The notes beneath the pieces were generated by a model that saw nothing but the letters and a program-made list of their open reading frames with translations, ran no database searches and was not told where the DNA came from. From Bacteroidales bacterium (lineage in GTDB: Bacteria; Bacteroidota; Bacteroidia; Bacteroidales; JAFGXI01), in contig JALSQC010000010.1 of NCBI GenBank assembly GCA_026985625.1, forward strand, positions 1-5,638: 5,638 nucleotides of DNA. Direction: 5' to 3'. The position numbers and the translations under genes were made by a program. Position 1 is the stretch's first letter. Every line of letters starts with the position of its first letter. Positions 1 through 5,638 of the stretch are shown here, piece by piece.

Positions 1-1
1 T

Positions 2-895
2 TTTATAAAAACAATATTTAAAGAAAGAGTTCAAAAGATATCTATCGATGCAGGATTTACATGCCCTAATCGCGATGGAACAAAAGCTTACGGAGGTTGC
101 ACATATTGTAATAATAAAACATTTAACCCTTTTTACTGCTCGCCACAAAAAACAATAACAAAACAAATAGATGAGGGAATAGCCTTTTTCGAACCAAAAT
201 ATAAAACACAAAAATATTTAGCTTATTTTCAGGCATACACAAATACTTATGCCGATATAAATACACTAAAAAAATATTACGAAAAAGCACTTAGCCATAA
301 AAAAGTTGTAGGAATGGTTGTCGCTACACGCCCCGATTGCATAAACAAAGACATTATAGAACTGTTAAACTCATATACCGACAAATATAAAATATTTTTA
401 GAGCTGGGAATAGAATCAACAAAAGATAAAACACTAAAATATATAAATCGTTGTCATACATTTAACGAAACACAAAAAGCAATTAATTTAACAATAGGAA
501 CAAATCTAATTATCGGGGGACATCTTATTATAGGATTACCCGGAGAAAACAAAACCGATTTTATAAATCATGCAAAAAAAATATCAAAGCTAAATATTAA
601 AACACTAAAACTACATCAGTTACAAATAATTAAAGGAACAAAAATGGCTTTAGATTATAAAGCAAACCCACAAATTTATAATATTTTAGATATTGATAAC
701 TATATTAAAATAGTTGCTGAATTTATTAAAAATCTAAATCCTGATATTATTATAGAACGCTTCTCAAGCGAAACACCAAGAGATATGTTATTGGCACCAA
801 ATTGGGGAGGGATAAAAAACTTTGAATTAACTCATAAAATAAAAAAATACCTTTATGATAATAATATATATCAAGGAAAAAATTATTTAAAATAA
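2..895 (+). CDS. TIGR01212/YhcC-family radical SAM protein, 5' partial
   Basis: The open frame enters from the window edge, with the first whole codon at 2, and ends at TAA 893-895. It shows 297 residues of a family usually near 310, so only about 10-20 N-terminal residues are missing. The [4Fe-4S]/SAM cysteines are at visible residues 21, 33 and 36 (CPNRDG, then GGCTYC), giving the CX11CX2C spacing of this family rather than the classic CX3CX2C. Other family blocks follow: YLAYFQAYTNTYA (72-84), ATRPDC (108-113), LELG (133-136), INRCHTF (148-154; E. coli YhcC has Gly where Cys stands), HLIIGLPGE (174-182), KLHQLQIIKGT (203-213) and a C-terminal LLAPNWGG. The ATG at 314 is internal, because it lies downstream of the cluster cysteines. 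The protein should be cytosolic and cleave SAM to a 5'-deoxyadenosyl radical. As far as I know the substrate of this family is not established, and the neighbours give no clue. Family assignment is firm; function is not. Confidence 0.95.
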   Translation, partial: FIKTIFKERVQKISIDAGFTCPNRDGTKAYGGCTYCNNKTFNPFYCSPQKTITKQIDEGIAFFEPKYKTQKYLAYFQAYTNTYADINTLKKYYEKALSHKKVVGMVVATRPDCINKDIIELLNSYTDKYKIFLELGIESTKDKTLKYINRCHTFNETQKAINLTIGTNLIIGGHLIIGLPGENKTDFINHAKKISKLNIKTLKLHQLQIIKGTKMALDYKANPQIYNILDIDNYIKIVAEFIKNLNPDIIIERFSSETPRDMLLAPNWGGIKNFELTHKIKKYLYDNNIYQGKNYLK

Positions 896-902
896 GAATG
901 AT

Positions 903-927
903 AATGTATTAAAATAATTAATACATT
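903..927 (+). terminator. Perfect 10-bp inverted repeat: possible weak terminator or operator
   Basis: AATGTATTAA (903-912) and TTAATACATT (918-927) are exact reverse complements around a 5-base loop (AATAA), starting 7 bases after the radical SAM stop codon. The stem has a single G-C pair, and the nearest T run (935-939) does not follow it directly, so it is a poor intrinsic terminator by the classical model. The right arm overlaps the TACATTTG promoter element at 922-929, so it could instead be a binding site for a dimeric regulator of the CLC gene. The repeat is certain; its role is inferred, and in DNA this AT-rich chance palindromes occur. Confidence 0.4.
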
Positions 928-929
928 TG
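922..929 (+). promoter_or_regulatory. Candidate Bacteroidota -7 promoter element for the CLC gene
   Basis: TACATTTG matches the Bacteroidota primary sigma -7 consensus TAnnTTTG at every fixed position. Transcription would begin around 934-937, leaving a leader of about 17-20 bases before the ATG at 954, a normal distance. No clear TTG or TTTG -33 element is present at the expected distance upstream (around 895-902), so the match is half of a promoter only. The same eight-base pattern turns up by chance in AT-rich DNA. Confidence 0.5.
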
Positions 930-953
930 TGCGATTTTTATAACAATAAACAA

Positions 954-2729
954 ATGTCGTATAATAAAATATTAACAAAGTTTTTAAGGTGGAGAATTAA
1001 AAATCTTACATCAAAACAATTTATTAATATTTTAAGTGTATTTGTTGGATTAGCAGCAGGATTAGCAGCATTTTTAATAAAAAATGCAGTTCACGAGATA
1101 AGAATATTATTAACAAGCAATTTTTCCAGAGACTATCAAAATTATTTATATTTTATTTATCCGGCAATAGGAATATTGCTAACAATGATTTTTATTAAAT
1201 TTATTTTAAAACATAAAGTCGGACATGGTATTCCCAGTGTTCTGTATGCAATATCAAAAACAAAAGGCAAGATGAAAGCGCATAATATGTTTTCATCAAT
1301 TATTACCAGTGCTTTTACGGTAGGTTTTGGTGGCTCGGTAGGATTAGAGGGACCAACAGTTGCAACAGGAGCAGCAGTAGGAGCAAATATAGGCAGACTG
1401 TTTCATTTAAATTATAAACAATCTATTTTATTACTTGGAGCAGCATCGGCAGCAGCTATGTCGGCAATTTTTAAAGCACCAATTGCAGCAGTTGTTTTTG
1501 CAATAGAAGTTATAATGATAGACCTGACAACAGCATCTTTAGTGCCACTACTAATAGCGTCGGCAACAGCAGCAATAACATCATTTTTATTATTAGGAAA
1601 AGATGTGCTTTACTCATTTACTTTAACCGAACCGTTTTTGTTTAAAGATATACCGTTTTATCTTGTTCTTGGAGTAATGTCGGGATTTCTGTCATCATAT
1701 TTTACAAGAGTATATATGTTTGTTAATAAAATATTCGATAATATAAAAAAATGGTATAAAAAAGTAATACTCGGAGGAGTAGTTCTTGGAGTTTTAATAT
1801 TTCTTTTTCCATCATTATACGGAGAAGGATACGATGCCATAAATTCTACACTGCACGGCGATTTCTCTTATTTGTATAACAATAGCATATACTACTCGTT
1901 AAAAGACAATATGTATGTAATATTTATATTGTTTATTGTATTAATGCTAGTAAAAGTTATAGCAACATCGGCAACGTTTGGAGCAGGAGGAGTAGGCGGA
2001 ATATTTGCCCCAACACTATTTTTAGGCTCAAATCTCGGATTATTTTTTGCACTAATCTTAAATCATTATTCAATAGCAACATTATCATTAGGCAATTTTG
2101 CACTTGCCGGAATGGCAGGATTAATAGCCGGAGTTTTACAAGCACCACTTACAGGAATATTCTTAATAGCCGAAATTACAAATGGTTACGGAATGTTTAT
2201 GCCATTAATGATAACAGCCACAATATCTTATGCGACCGTAAAAATATTCGAAAAAAACAATGTATACTCAATTCAGCTTGCAGAACGAGGCGAATTATTT
2301 ACACACCACAAAGACAAAGTTATACTTGCAATGATGCAAATGGACAAACTTATAGAAACAAACTTTAGCACAATATCATCAGATGCTACACTTGGCGATT
2401 TGGTAAAAGTAATATCAAAATCGGTGCGAAACATATTTCCTGTAGTTGATAAAGATAATAACTTTAAAGGAGTTGTTATAATGGACGATGTGCGGGATAT
2501 TATGTTCGATCACAGTAAATACGATAAAGTTAAAGTGCGAGACCTAATGTTTGTTCCCCACGAACATGTTAGTCCTAATGATACTATGGAACATATAGCT
2601 AACGTCTTTCATAAAACAGGAAACTACAATCTACCTGTTATTGACAATGGTAAATATCTTGGATTTATATCAAGAGCAAATTTATTCTCTACATACAGAC
2701 GTTTGTTAAAAAATTTTTCCGACCATTAA
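954..2729 (+). CDS. CLC-family chloride channel/antiporter with C-terminal CBS pair
   Basis: This 591-residue inner-membrane anion transport protein has a hydrophobic CLC core (about residues 22-430) and two cytoplasmic CBS domains (about 463-518 and 528-586). CLC landmarks appear in order: GHGIP (90-94), GSVGLEGP (127-134) with the external gating glutamate E132, KAPIAAVVFAIEV (174-186), GGIFAP (348-353) and VYSIQL (437-442), whose Y438 matches the anion-coordinating Tyr445 of E. coli ClcA. Two key positions differ from ClcA: central Ser107 aligns with H91, and internal proton glutamate Glu203 aligns with V186, as in CLC channels. Whether it is a Cl-/H+ exchanger or a channel is therefore open. 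The GLEGP motif and the CBS pair argue against the fluoride CLC branch. CBS domains often sense adenine nucleotides; that is family knowledge, not visible here. ATG 954 is preferred over in-frame TTG 927, which lies inside the -7-like element. No Shine-Dalgarno motif precedes it, as is usual in this phylum. Confidence 0.95.
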   Translation: MSYNKILTKFLRWRIKNLTSKQFINILSVFVGLAAGLAAFLIKNAVHEIRILLTSNFSRDYQNYLYFIYPAIGILLTMIFIKFILKHKVGHGIPSVLYAISKTKGKMKAHNMFSSIITSAFTVGFGGSVGLEGPTVATGAAVGANIGRLFHLNYKQSILLLGAASAAAMSAIFKAPIAAVVFAIEVIMIDLTTASLVPLLIASATAAITSFLLLGKDVLYSFTLTEPFLFKDIPFYLVLGVMSGFLSSYFTRVYMFVNKIFDNIKKWYKKVILGGVVLGVLIFLFPSLYGEGYDAINSTLHGDFSYLYNNSIYYSLKDNMYVIFILFIVLMLVKVIATSATFGAGGVGGIFAPTLFLGSNLGLFFALILNHYSIATLSLGNFALAGMAGLIAGVLQAPLTGIFLIAEITNGYGMFMPLMITATISYATVKIFEKNNVYSIQLAERGELFTHHKDKVILAMMQMDKLIETNFSTISSDATLGDLVKVISKSVRNIFPVVDKDNNFKGVVIMDDVRDIMFDHSKYDKVKVRDLMFVPHEHVSPNDTMEHIANVFHKTGNYNLPVIDNGKYLGFISRANLFSTYRRLLKNFSDH

Positions 2730-2768
2730 AAAAAATTTTTTTTTAGTTTTTTTTTCTAAACTTTTTTC
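2728..2768. other. A/T homopolymer tract between the CLC and PorE-like genes
   Basis: A run of 8 A (2728-2735, overlapping the CLC stop) is followed by 9 T (2736-2744), AG, then 9 T (2747-2755), and a further T-rich stretch with a 6-T run follows. The A8T8 core is self-complementary but has no loop or G-C pairs. It could assist termination of the CLC transcript through its T runs, or act as a curved upstream element for the next promoter. Neither role can be shown from sequence. The homopolymers are prone to length error in sequencing, though they lie outside the coding regions. Confidence 0.4.
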
Positions 2769-2776
2769 TATCTTGC
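2769..2776 (+). promoter_or_regulatory. Weak -7-like promoter candidate upstream of the PorE-like gene
   Basis: TATCTTGC resembles the Bacteroidota -7 element (TAnnTTTG, often followed by C) with one T missing. Its place, 29 bases before the ATG at 2806, would give a leader of roughly 22-25 bases, and T-rich tracts lie directly upstream. No -33 TTG is seen. It is the best-placed candidate in this gap. The other near match, TAATATTG at 2796-2803, is too close to the start codon. Confidence 0.35.
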
Positions 2777-2805
2777 AAGTTATTTATAATTAAAATAATA
2801 TTGTT

Positions 2806-5355
2806 ATGTTAAAAAGATACATACTATTCTTTACAATTGTTATAACCGTATTTAATAATGCTTTTTCGCAAGAGTTGACAGAATCTGAATTTGCCGATAA
2901 ATATATGAAAGCTGAAAATATGGTGGAAGATGGCGATTTTCAAAATGCAATTTTATTGTATAAAGAATTATTAAAATCAGATGATAGTAATGCAAACATA
3001 AATTTTAAAATAGGTTTTTGTTATTTAAACACAGTAACCGAAAAAACAAAATCAATACGTTATCTCGAAAAATCAATTACAAATATTAGTAACGATTACC
3101 AAGCAGAATCATATAAAGAAAAACAAGCACCATTAGAAGCATATTTTTATTTAGCACAAGCCTATCATCTCGATTACGAATTTGACGAGGCAATAGAAAT
3201 ATTAAATACACTTAAAAATAAACTCCCCGATGTTGACGAAGAATTTCAAGACCAAATAAACTTATTGCAAAAAAAATGCGAAGACGCAAAAGAATTAATG
3301 CAATATCCTGTAAAAATGAATGTAACAAATCTTGGAGGAGTTATAAATACCGAATACGACGAACATAGCCCTGTATTTTCTGCCGACGAATCGGTTTTAA
3401 TATTTACATCAAAACGAGCCGGTAGCGTTGGAGGAAAACTTTTAGATAACGGACAATACGACGAGGATATTTACATATCAAATAATATGGGAAAAGGACA
3501 ATGGTCTGCACCAAAAAGCATATCTCCAAATATTAATACTGTAAATAACGATGCATCAATAGGATTATCGGTTGATGGACAAATATTATTTATATACAAA
3601 GGAAATAAAGGAAATGGAGATATATACATGAGTAAACTTGAGGGAGACGAGTGGTCAAAACCCGAGAAATTACCTGAGCCCATAAACACAAAATACCGAG
3701 AAACATCGGCATCGTTATCAGCCGACGGACGAACATTATTCTTTACAAGTAACCGTAAAGGCGGATACGGAGGAATGGATATATATATGGTAAAAAAACT
3801 ACCAAATGGAACATGGGGTAAAGCAATGAATTTAGGCCCTACAATAAATACAAAATACAACGAAGAAAGCCCATTTATACACCCCGATGGAGTAACATTA
3901 TTTTTTAGCTCCGAAGGACATAAAAATATGGGAGGATATGACATATTCTTTTCATCGTTTGATACCGAAACAGGAATATGGGAAGACCCTACAAATATAG
4001 GATATCCAATAAATACAACAGCCGACGATGTATTTTACTTGCCAACTCCCGACGGCAGACGAGCATATTACGCATCGCATCAAACAGGAGGAATAGGAGG
4101 AACAGATATATACTTAATATCACTACCAAAAAGCGAAGTTAAAGAACTTACTGTAATGACAGGATACGTAACAATGGGAAATGGAAAACCACCTAAAAAC
4201 GTAACAATTACAGTTACCGATGTAGATACCGATGAAGAAGTTGGAGTTTATACACCAAACTCAAAAACAGGAAAATATTTATTTATACTTAAACCGGGAA
4301 AAACATATAATGTTTTAGTCGAAGCCGAAGACTATTTATATCATTCCGAAAATCTAAAAGTAGAAGAAGGAACAGCATATCAAAAAATACAAAGGGCAAT
4401 TAAATTAGACCCTATTATTTTCGGACAAACAAAAGGAATGTATTATGTTAAGTTTGACGATGGTAAATCAGACTTAAATTCAAGCATAAATAAAGAAGTA
4501 GATAATCTTTCAAACTTTGTTAAAATAAATAACAACTTCGATATAGAGATTGTAACCGATAAAAACCCTGACCTTAAAAAAATATCCGACGAAAGAACAA
4601 AAAAACTTAAAGATTTATTGATTAAAAAAGGAGTAGCTGCAAATAAAATATCAGCATCGCACAACGAAAAACTAGAAAATAATAAACTAAAACTAATTGT
4701 AGTATCAAGCGAAAAAGAACTTGCCGATTTAAATAAAAACACAAACAATAATAATAAAAACAATAATCAATCCGACAATTATAACAAATATATATCGCAA
4801 GCCGATGCAGCATTTAAATCAAAAAACTATCAATTAGCAAGAGATTTATATAACAAGGCACTTGGCGAAAGAGCCAACGAACAATATCCAAAAGACCAAA
4901 TAGCATTAATTGATAAATTAATATCACAAGCAACCGAAACAAATTACACAAAACTCGACGGAGAAATTATTATAAGTTATATTTTATTTCCATTTGATAA
5001 ATACGAAACTAATAAATATAACGATGTCCTAAATAAATTAGCATTATATCTAAAAGACAATAAAGATGCTATTGTAGAAATACGAGGATATACCGATGCT
5101 CAAGGTAGCAACGAGTATAACAAACAATTATCGTTAAACAGAGCACAATTTGTTAAAAATTATTTAATAAAAAAAGGAATAAGTAACGGTAGCCTAATTG
5201 TTAAAGGATTTGGCGAACAAAATCAAATAGCAAAAGATACAAATCCCGAGTCACGAAAATACAACCGTCGTGTAGAATTTAAATTAATAAAAGAAGGTTG
5301 TTGCCAACAAGTTAAATTTGAGAAAGTAAAAGTTCCTGAACGTTATAAAAATTAA
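2806..5355 (+). CDS. Exported PorE-like TPR / beta-propeller / CRD / OmpA protein
   Basis: This 849-residue protein is probably a periplasmic or outer-membrane-associated scaffold anchored to peptidoglycan. A signal peptide (1-21, MLKRYILFF... with AFS before Q22) fits signal peptidase I; there is no lipobox Cys. Domains in order: TPR-like helices (about 28-160); five PD40/WD40-like blades (about 174-442), each preceded by an INT motif; a carboxypeptidase-regulatory-like beta domain (about 447-534); a degenerate OmpA-like domain (about 543-636); an Asn-rich linker (643-660); a TPR-like segment (about 662-708); and a canonical OmpA C-terminal domain (about 720-829) with the diaminopimelate-binding pair D764 and R779 in GYTDAQG and LSLNRA. 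The TPR-propeller-CRD-OmpA order is that of P. gingivalis PorE, a type IX secretion component, but PorE is a lipoprotein of about 670 residues and lacks the inserted block. Many Bacteroidota carry several such paralogues, so a secretion role is only a possibility. The tail carries an unusual Cys pair (C832-C833). A similar gene follows after 4 bases. Confidence 0.93.
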   Translation: MLKRYILFFTIVITVFNNAFSQELTESEFADKYMKAENMVEDGDFQNAILLYKELLKSDDSNANINFKIGFCYLNTVTEKTKSIRYLEKSITNISNDYQAESYKEKQAPLEAYFYLAQAYHLDYEFDEAIEILNTLKNKLPDVDEEFQDQINLLQKKCEDAKELMQYPVKMNVTNLGGVINTEYDEHSPVFSADESVLIFTSKRAGSVGGKLLDNGQYDEDIYISNNMGKGQWSAPKSISPNINTVNNDASIGLSVDGQILFIYKGNKGNGDIYMSKLEGDEWSKPEKLPEPINTKYRETSASLSADGRTLFFTSNRKGGYGGMDIYMVKKLPNGTWGKAMNLGPTINTKYNEESPFIHPDGVTLFFSSEGHKNMGGYDIFFSSFDTETGIWEDPTNIGYPINTTADDVFYLPTPDGRRAYYASHQTGGIGGTDIYLISLPKSEVKELTVMTGYVTMGNGKPPKNVTITVTDVDTDEEVGVYTPNSKTGKYLFILKPGKTYNVLVEAEDYLYHSENLKVEEGTAYQKIQRAIKLDPIIFGQTKGMYYVKFDDGKSDLNSSINKEVDNLSNFVKINNNFDIEIVTDKNPDLKKISDERTKKLKDLLIKKGVAANKISASHNEKLENNKLKLIVVSSEKELADLNKNTNNNNKNNNQSDNYNKYISQADAAFKSKNYQLARDLYNKALGERANEQYPKDQIALIDKLISQATETNYTKLDGEIIISYILFPFDKYETNKYNDVLNKLALYLKDNKDAIVEIRGYTDAQGSNEYNKQLSLNRAQFVKNYLIKKGISNGSLIVKGFGEQNQIAKDTNPESRKYNRRVEFKLIKEGCCQQVKFEKVKVPERYKN
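3325..4131 (+). repeat. Five-fold PD40 propeller repeat within the PorE-like gene
   Basis: Residues 174-442 of the PorE-like protein hold five copies of a unit of about 50-60 residues. Each begins with an INT motif (residues 180, 243, 293, 347 and 402), then an acidic or polar stretch, an S-x-DG or P-DG turn with LFF-type strand (clear in blades 2-5: VDGQILFIY, ADGRTLFFTS, PDGVTLFFSS, PDGRRAYYAS), and a closing DIY or DIF strand. The first blade reads ADESVLIFTS. Five units match the five-bladed propeller described for PorE. The repeat is a protein-level one; the DNA copies have diverged. Confidence 0.85.
4432..4713 (+). other. Degenerate OmpA-like domain inside the PorE-like gene
   Basis: Residues about 543-636 follow the OmpA_C pattern weakly. 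MYYVKFDDGKSDLN corresponds to the strand and turn ILFPFDKYETN of the canonical domain, FDIEIVTDKN to AIVEIRGYTDAQG, and ISDERTKKLKDLLIKKGV to LSLNRAQFVKNYLIKKGI. The last pair shares LIKKG exactly. The Asp (D585) and Arg (R597) of the peptidoglycan-binding pair are both present but 12 residues apart instead of 15, and the Gly and Asn-Tyr of the loop are lost. This is my alignment by eye, so the domain call is an inference; a structural model would settle it. Confidence 0.6.
4732..4785 (+). repeat. Asn-rich low-complexity linker (AAT/AAC codon repeat)
   Basis: Codons 643-660 of the PorE-like gene are mostly AAT, AAC and AAA, giving a segment such as NTNNNNKNNNQSDN between the degenerate OmpA-like domain and the second TPR-like segment. 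It looks like a flexible interdomain tether. Short AAT runs can vary in length by slippage without breaking the frame, so this is a likely site of strain-to-strain length difference. Confidence 0.7.
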
Positions 5356-5359
5356 AAAA

Positions 5360-5638
5360 ATGAAATATTTATTATTATTTACCACAATATTAGTTGTTAG
5401 TGTAAAAATTTTTGCCCAAAACGATACAATTAATTATAAAAAAGATTTTACACAGGCAGAATTTAATTTTTATGACGAAGATTACTTTCATGCACTAAAA
5501 ATTTATAAAAAATTATATAAACTAAATCCCAATAATTCTAATCTTGCATACCGTATAGGAATTTGTTATCTTAAGGCATTTAATTCAGAATCAAAAAAAA
5601 TAAACGCAATACCATATCTTGAAAAAGCTGTAAATAAT
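5360..5638 (+). CDS. Exported TPR protein, paralogue of upstream gene, 3' partial
   Basis: The frame opens at ATG 5360 and runs off the window after 93 codons with no stop. A signal peptide is evident (MKYLLLFTTILVVSVKIFAQ, cleavage likely after FA, before Q20). It is followed by TPR-like helices: the pair at about 31-71 includes AEFNFYDEDYFHALKIYKKL and AYRIGICYLKAF. The visible part aligns with residues 32-93 of the upstream protein: AEN-DGDFQNAILLYKELL against AEF-DEDYFHALKIYKKLY, KIGFCYL against RIGICYL, and RYLEKSITN against PYLEKAVNN. It is therefore a tandem paralogue and probably continues into a similar propeller or OmpA architecture, although that part is not in view. Only 4 bases separate it from the preceding TAA, so co-transcription is very likely. 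No Shine-Dalgarno motif is present; an A run precedes the ATG. Confidence 0.88.
   Translation, partial: MKYLLLFTTILVVSVKIFAQNDTINYKKDFTQAEFNFYDEDYFHALKIYKKLYKLNPNNSNLAYRIGICYLKAFNSESKKINAIPYLEKAVNN

Noticed and set aside
314..895. ATG at 314 as the start of the radical SAM gene
   Set aside because: The same frame is open to the window edge and encodes the family's cluster cysteines and the YLAYFQAYT block upstream of this codon, so the ATG is internal.
927..953. TTG at 927 as the start of the CLC gene
   Set aside because: It adds nine residues without family support, lies inside the TACATTTG promoter-like element, and an ATG at 954 fits the CLC N-terminus.
954..2729. CLC gene as a fluoride exporter (CLC-F)
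   Set aside because: It has the GLEGP-type gating motif and a C-terminal CBS pair, whereas the fluoride branch has different motifs and is shorter without CBS domains.
3471..3944. 157-codon antisense open frame opposite the propeller
   Set aside because: It mirrors the repetitive propeller codons, has no recognisable domain and lies wholly within a clear gene on the other strand. The same applies to the shorter antisense frames at 1658-1840, 1957-2148, 4443-4763 and 4622-4813.
5298..5310. Inverted repeat TTGTTG-C-CAACAA
   Set aside because: It is short, has a 1-base spacer and is explained by the Cys-Cys-Gln-Gln codons of gene 5.
5313..5320. TAAATTTG, an exact -7-like match 40 bases before gene 6
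   Set aside because: It sits inside the coding end of gene 5 with no TTG at the usual -33 distance, and such matches are expected by chance in DNA this AT-rich. The 4-base gap makes co-transcription the simpler reading.

Overview
The window is about 30% GC by eye and comes from a member of the Bacteroidota, most likely the Bacteroidales or a close relative. Three things point there: a TPR / beta-propeller / carboxypeptidase-regulatory-domain / OmpA protein typical of that phylum; start codons with AT-rich leaders and no Shine-Dalgarno motif; and an exact TAnnTTTG element, the Bacteroidota -7 promoter consensus, in front of one gene. All three visible stop codons are TAA, every gene is on the + strand, and nothing suggests a non-standard code.

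Layout: (1) 2-895, the 3' end of a TIGR01212/YhcC-type radical SAM protein, missing only its extreme N-terminus. (2) 896-953, a short gap with a perfect 10-bp inverted repeat that overlaps the -7-like element. (3) 954-2729, a complete CLC-family chloride channel/transporter with two C-terminal CBS domains. (4) 2730-2805, an extremely A/T-rich gap with homopolymer tracts and a weak promoter candidate. (5) 2806-5355, a complete 849-residue exported protein with PorE-like architecture plus an extra block containing a degenerate second OmpA-like domain. (6) 5360-5638, the first 93 codons of another exported TPR protein whose N-terminus resembles that of gene 5. It starts 4 bases after the gene 5 stop, so the two very probably form an operon.

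The first two genes look like independent housekeeping or transport genes. The last two form an envelope module: tandem paralogues exported to the periplasm, of which the first carries a peptidoglycan-binding OmpA domain. I see no CRISPR array, mobile element, tRNA, rRNA or defence system. The points most worth a second look are the OmpA-like duplication in gene 5, the tandem paralogy of genes 5 and 6, and the CLC residue pattern: gating glutamate kept, internal proton glutamate replaced by valine, central serine replaced by histidine.
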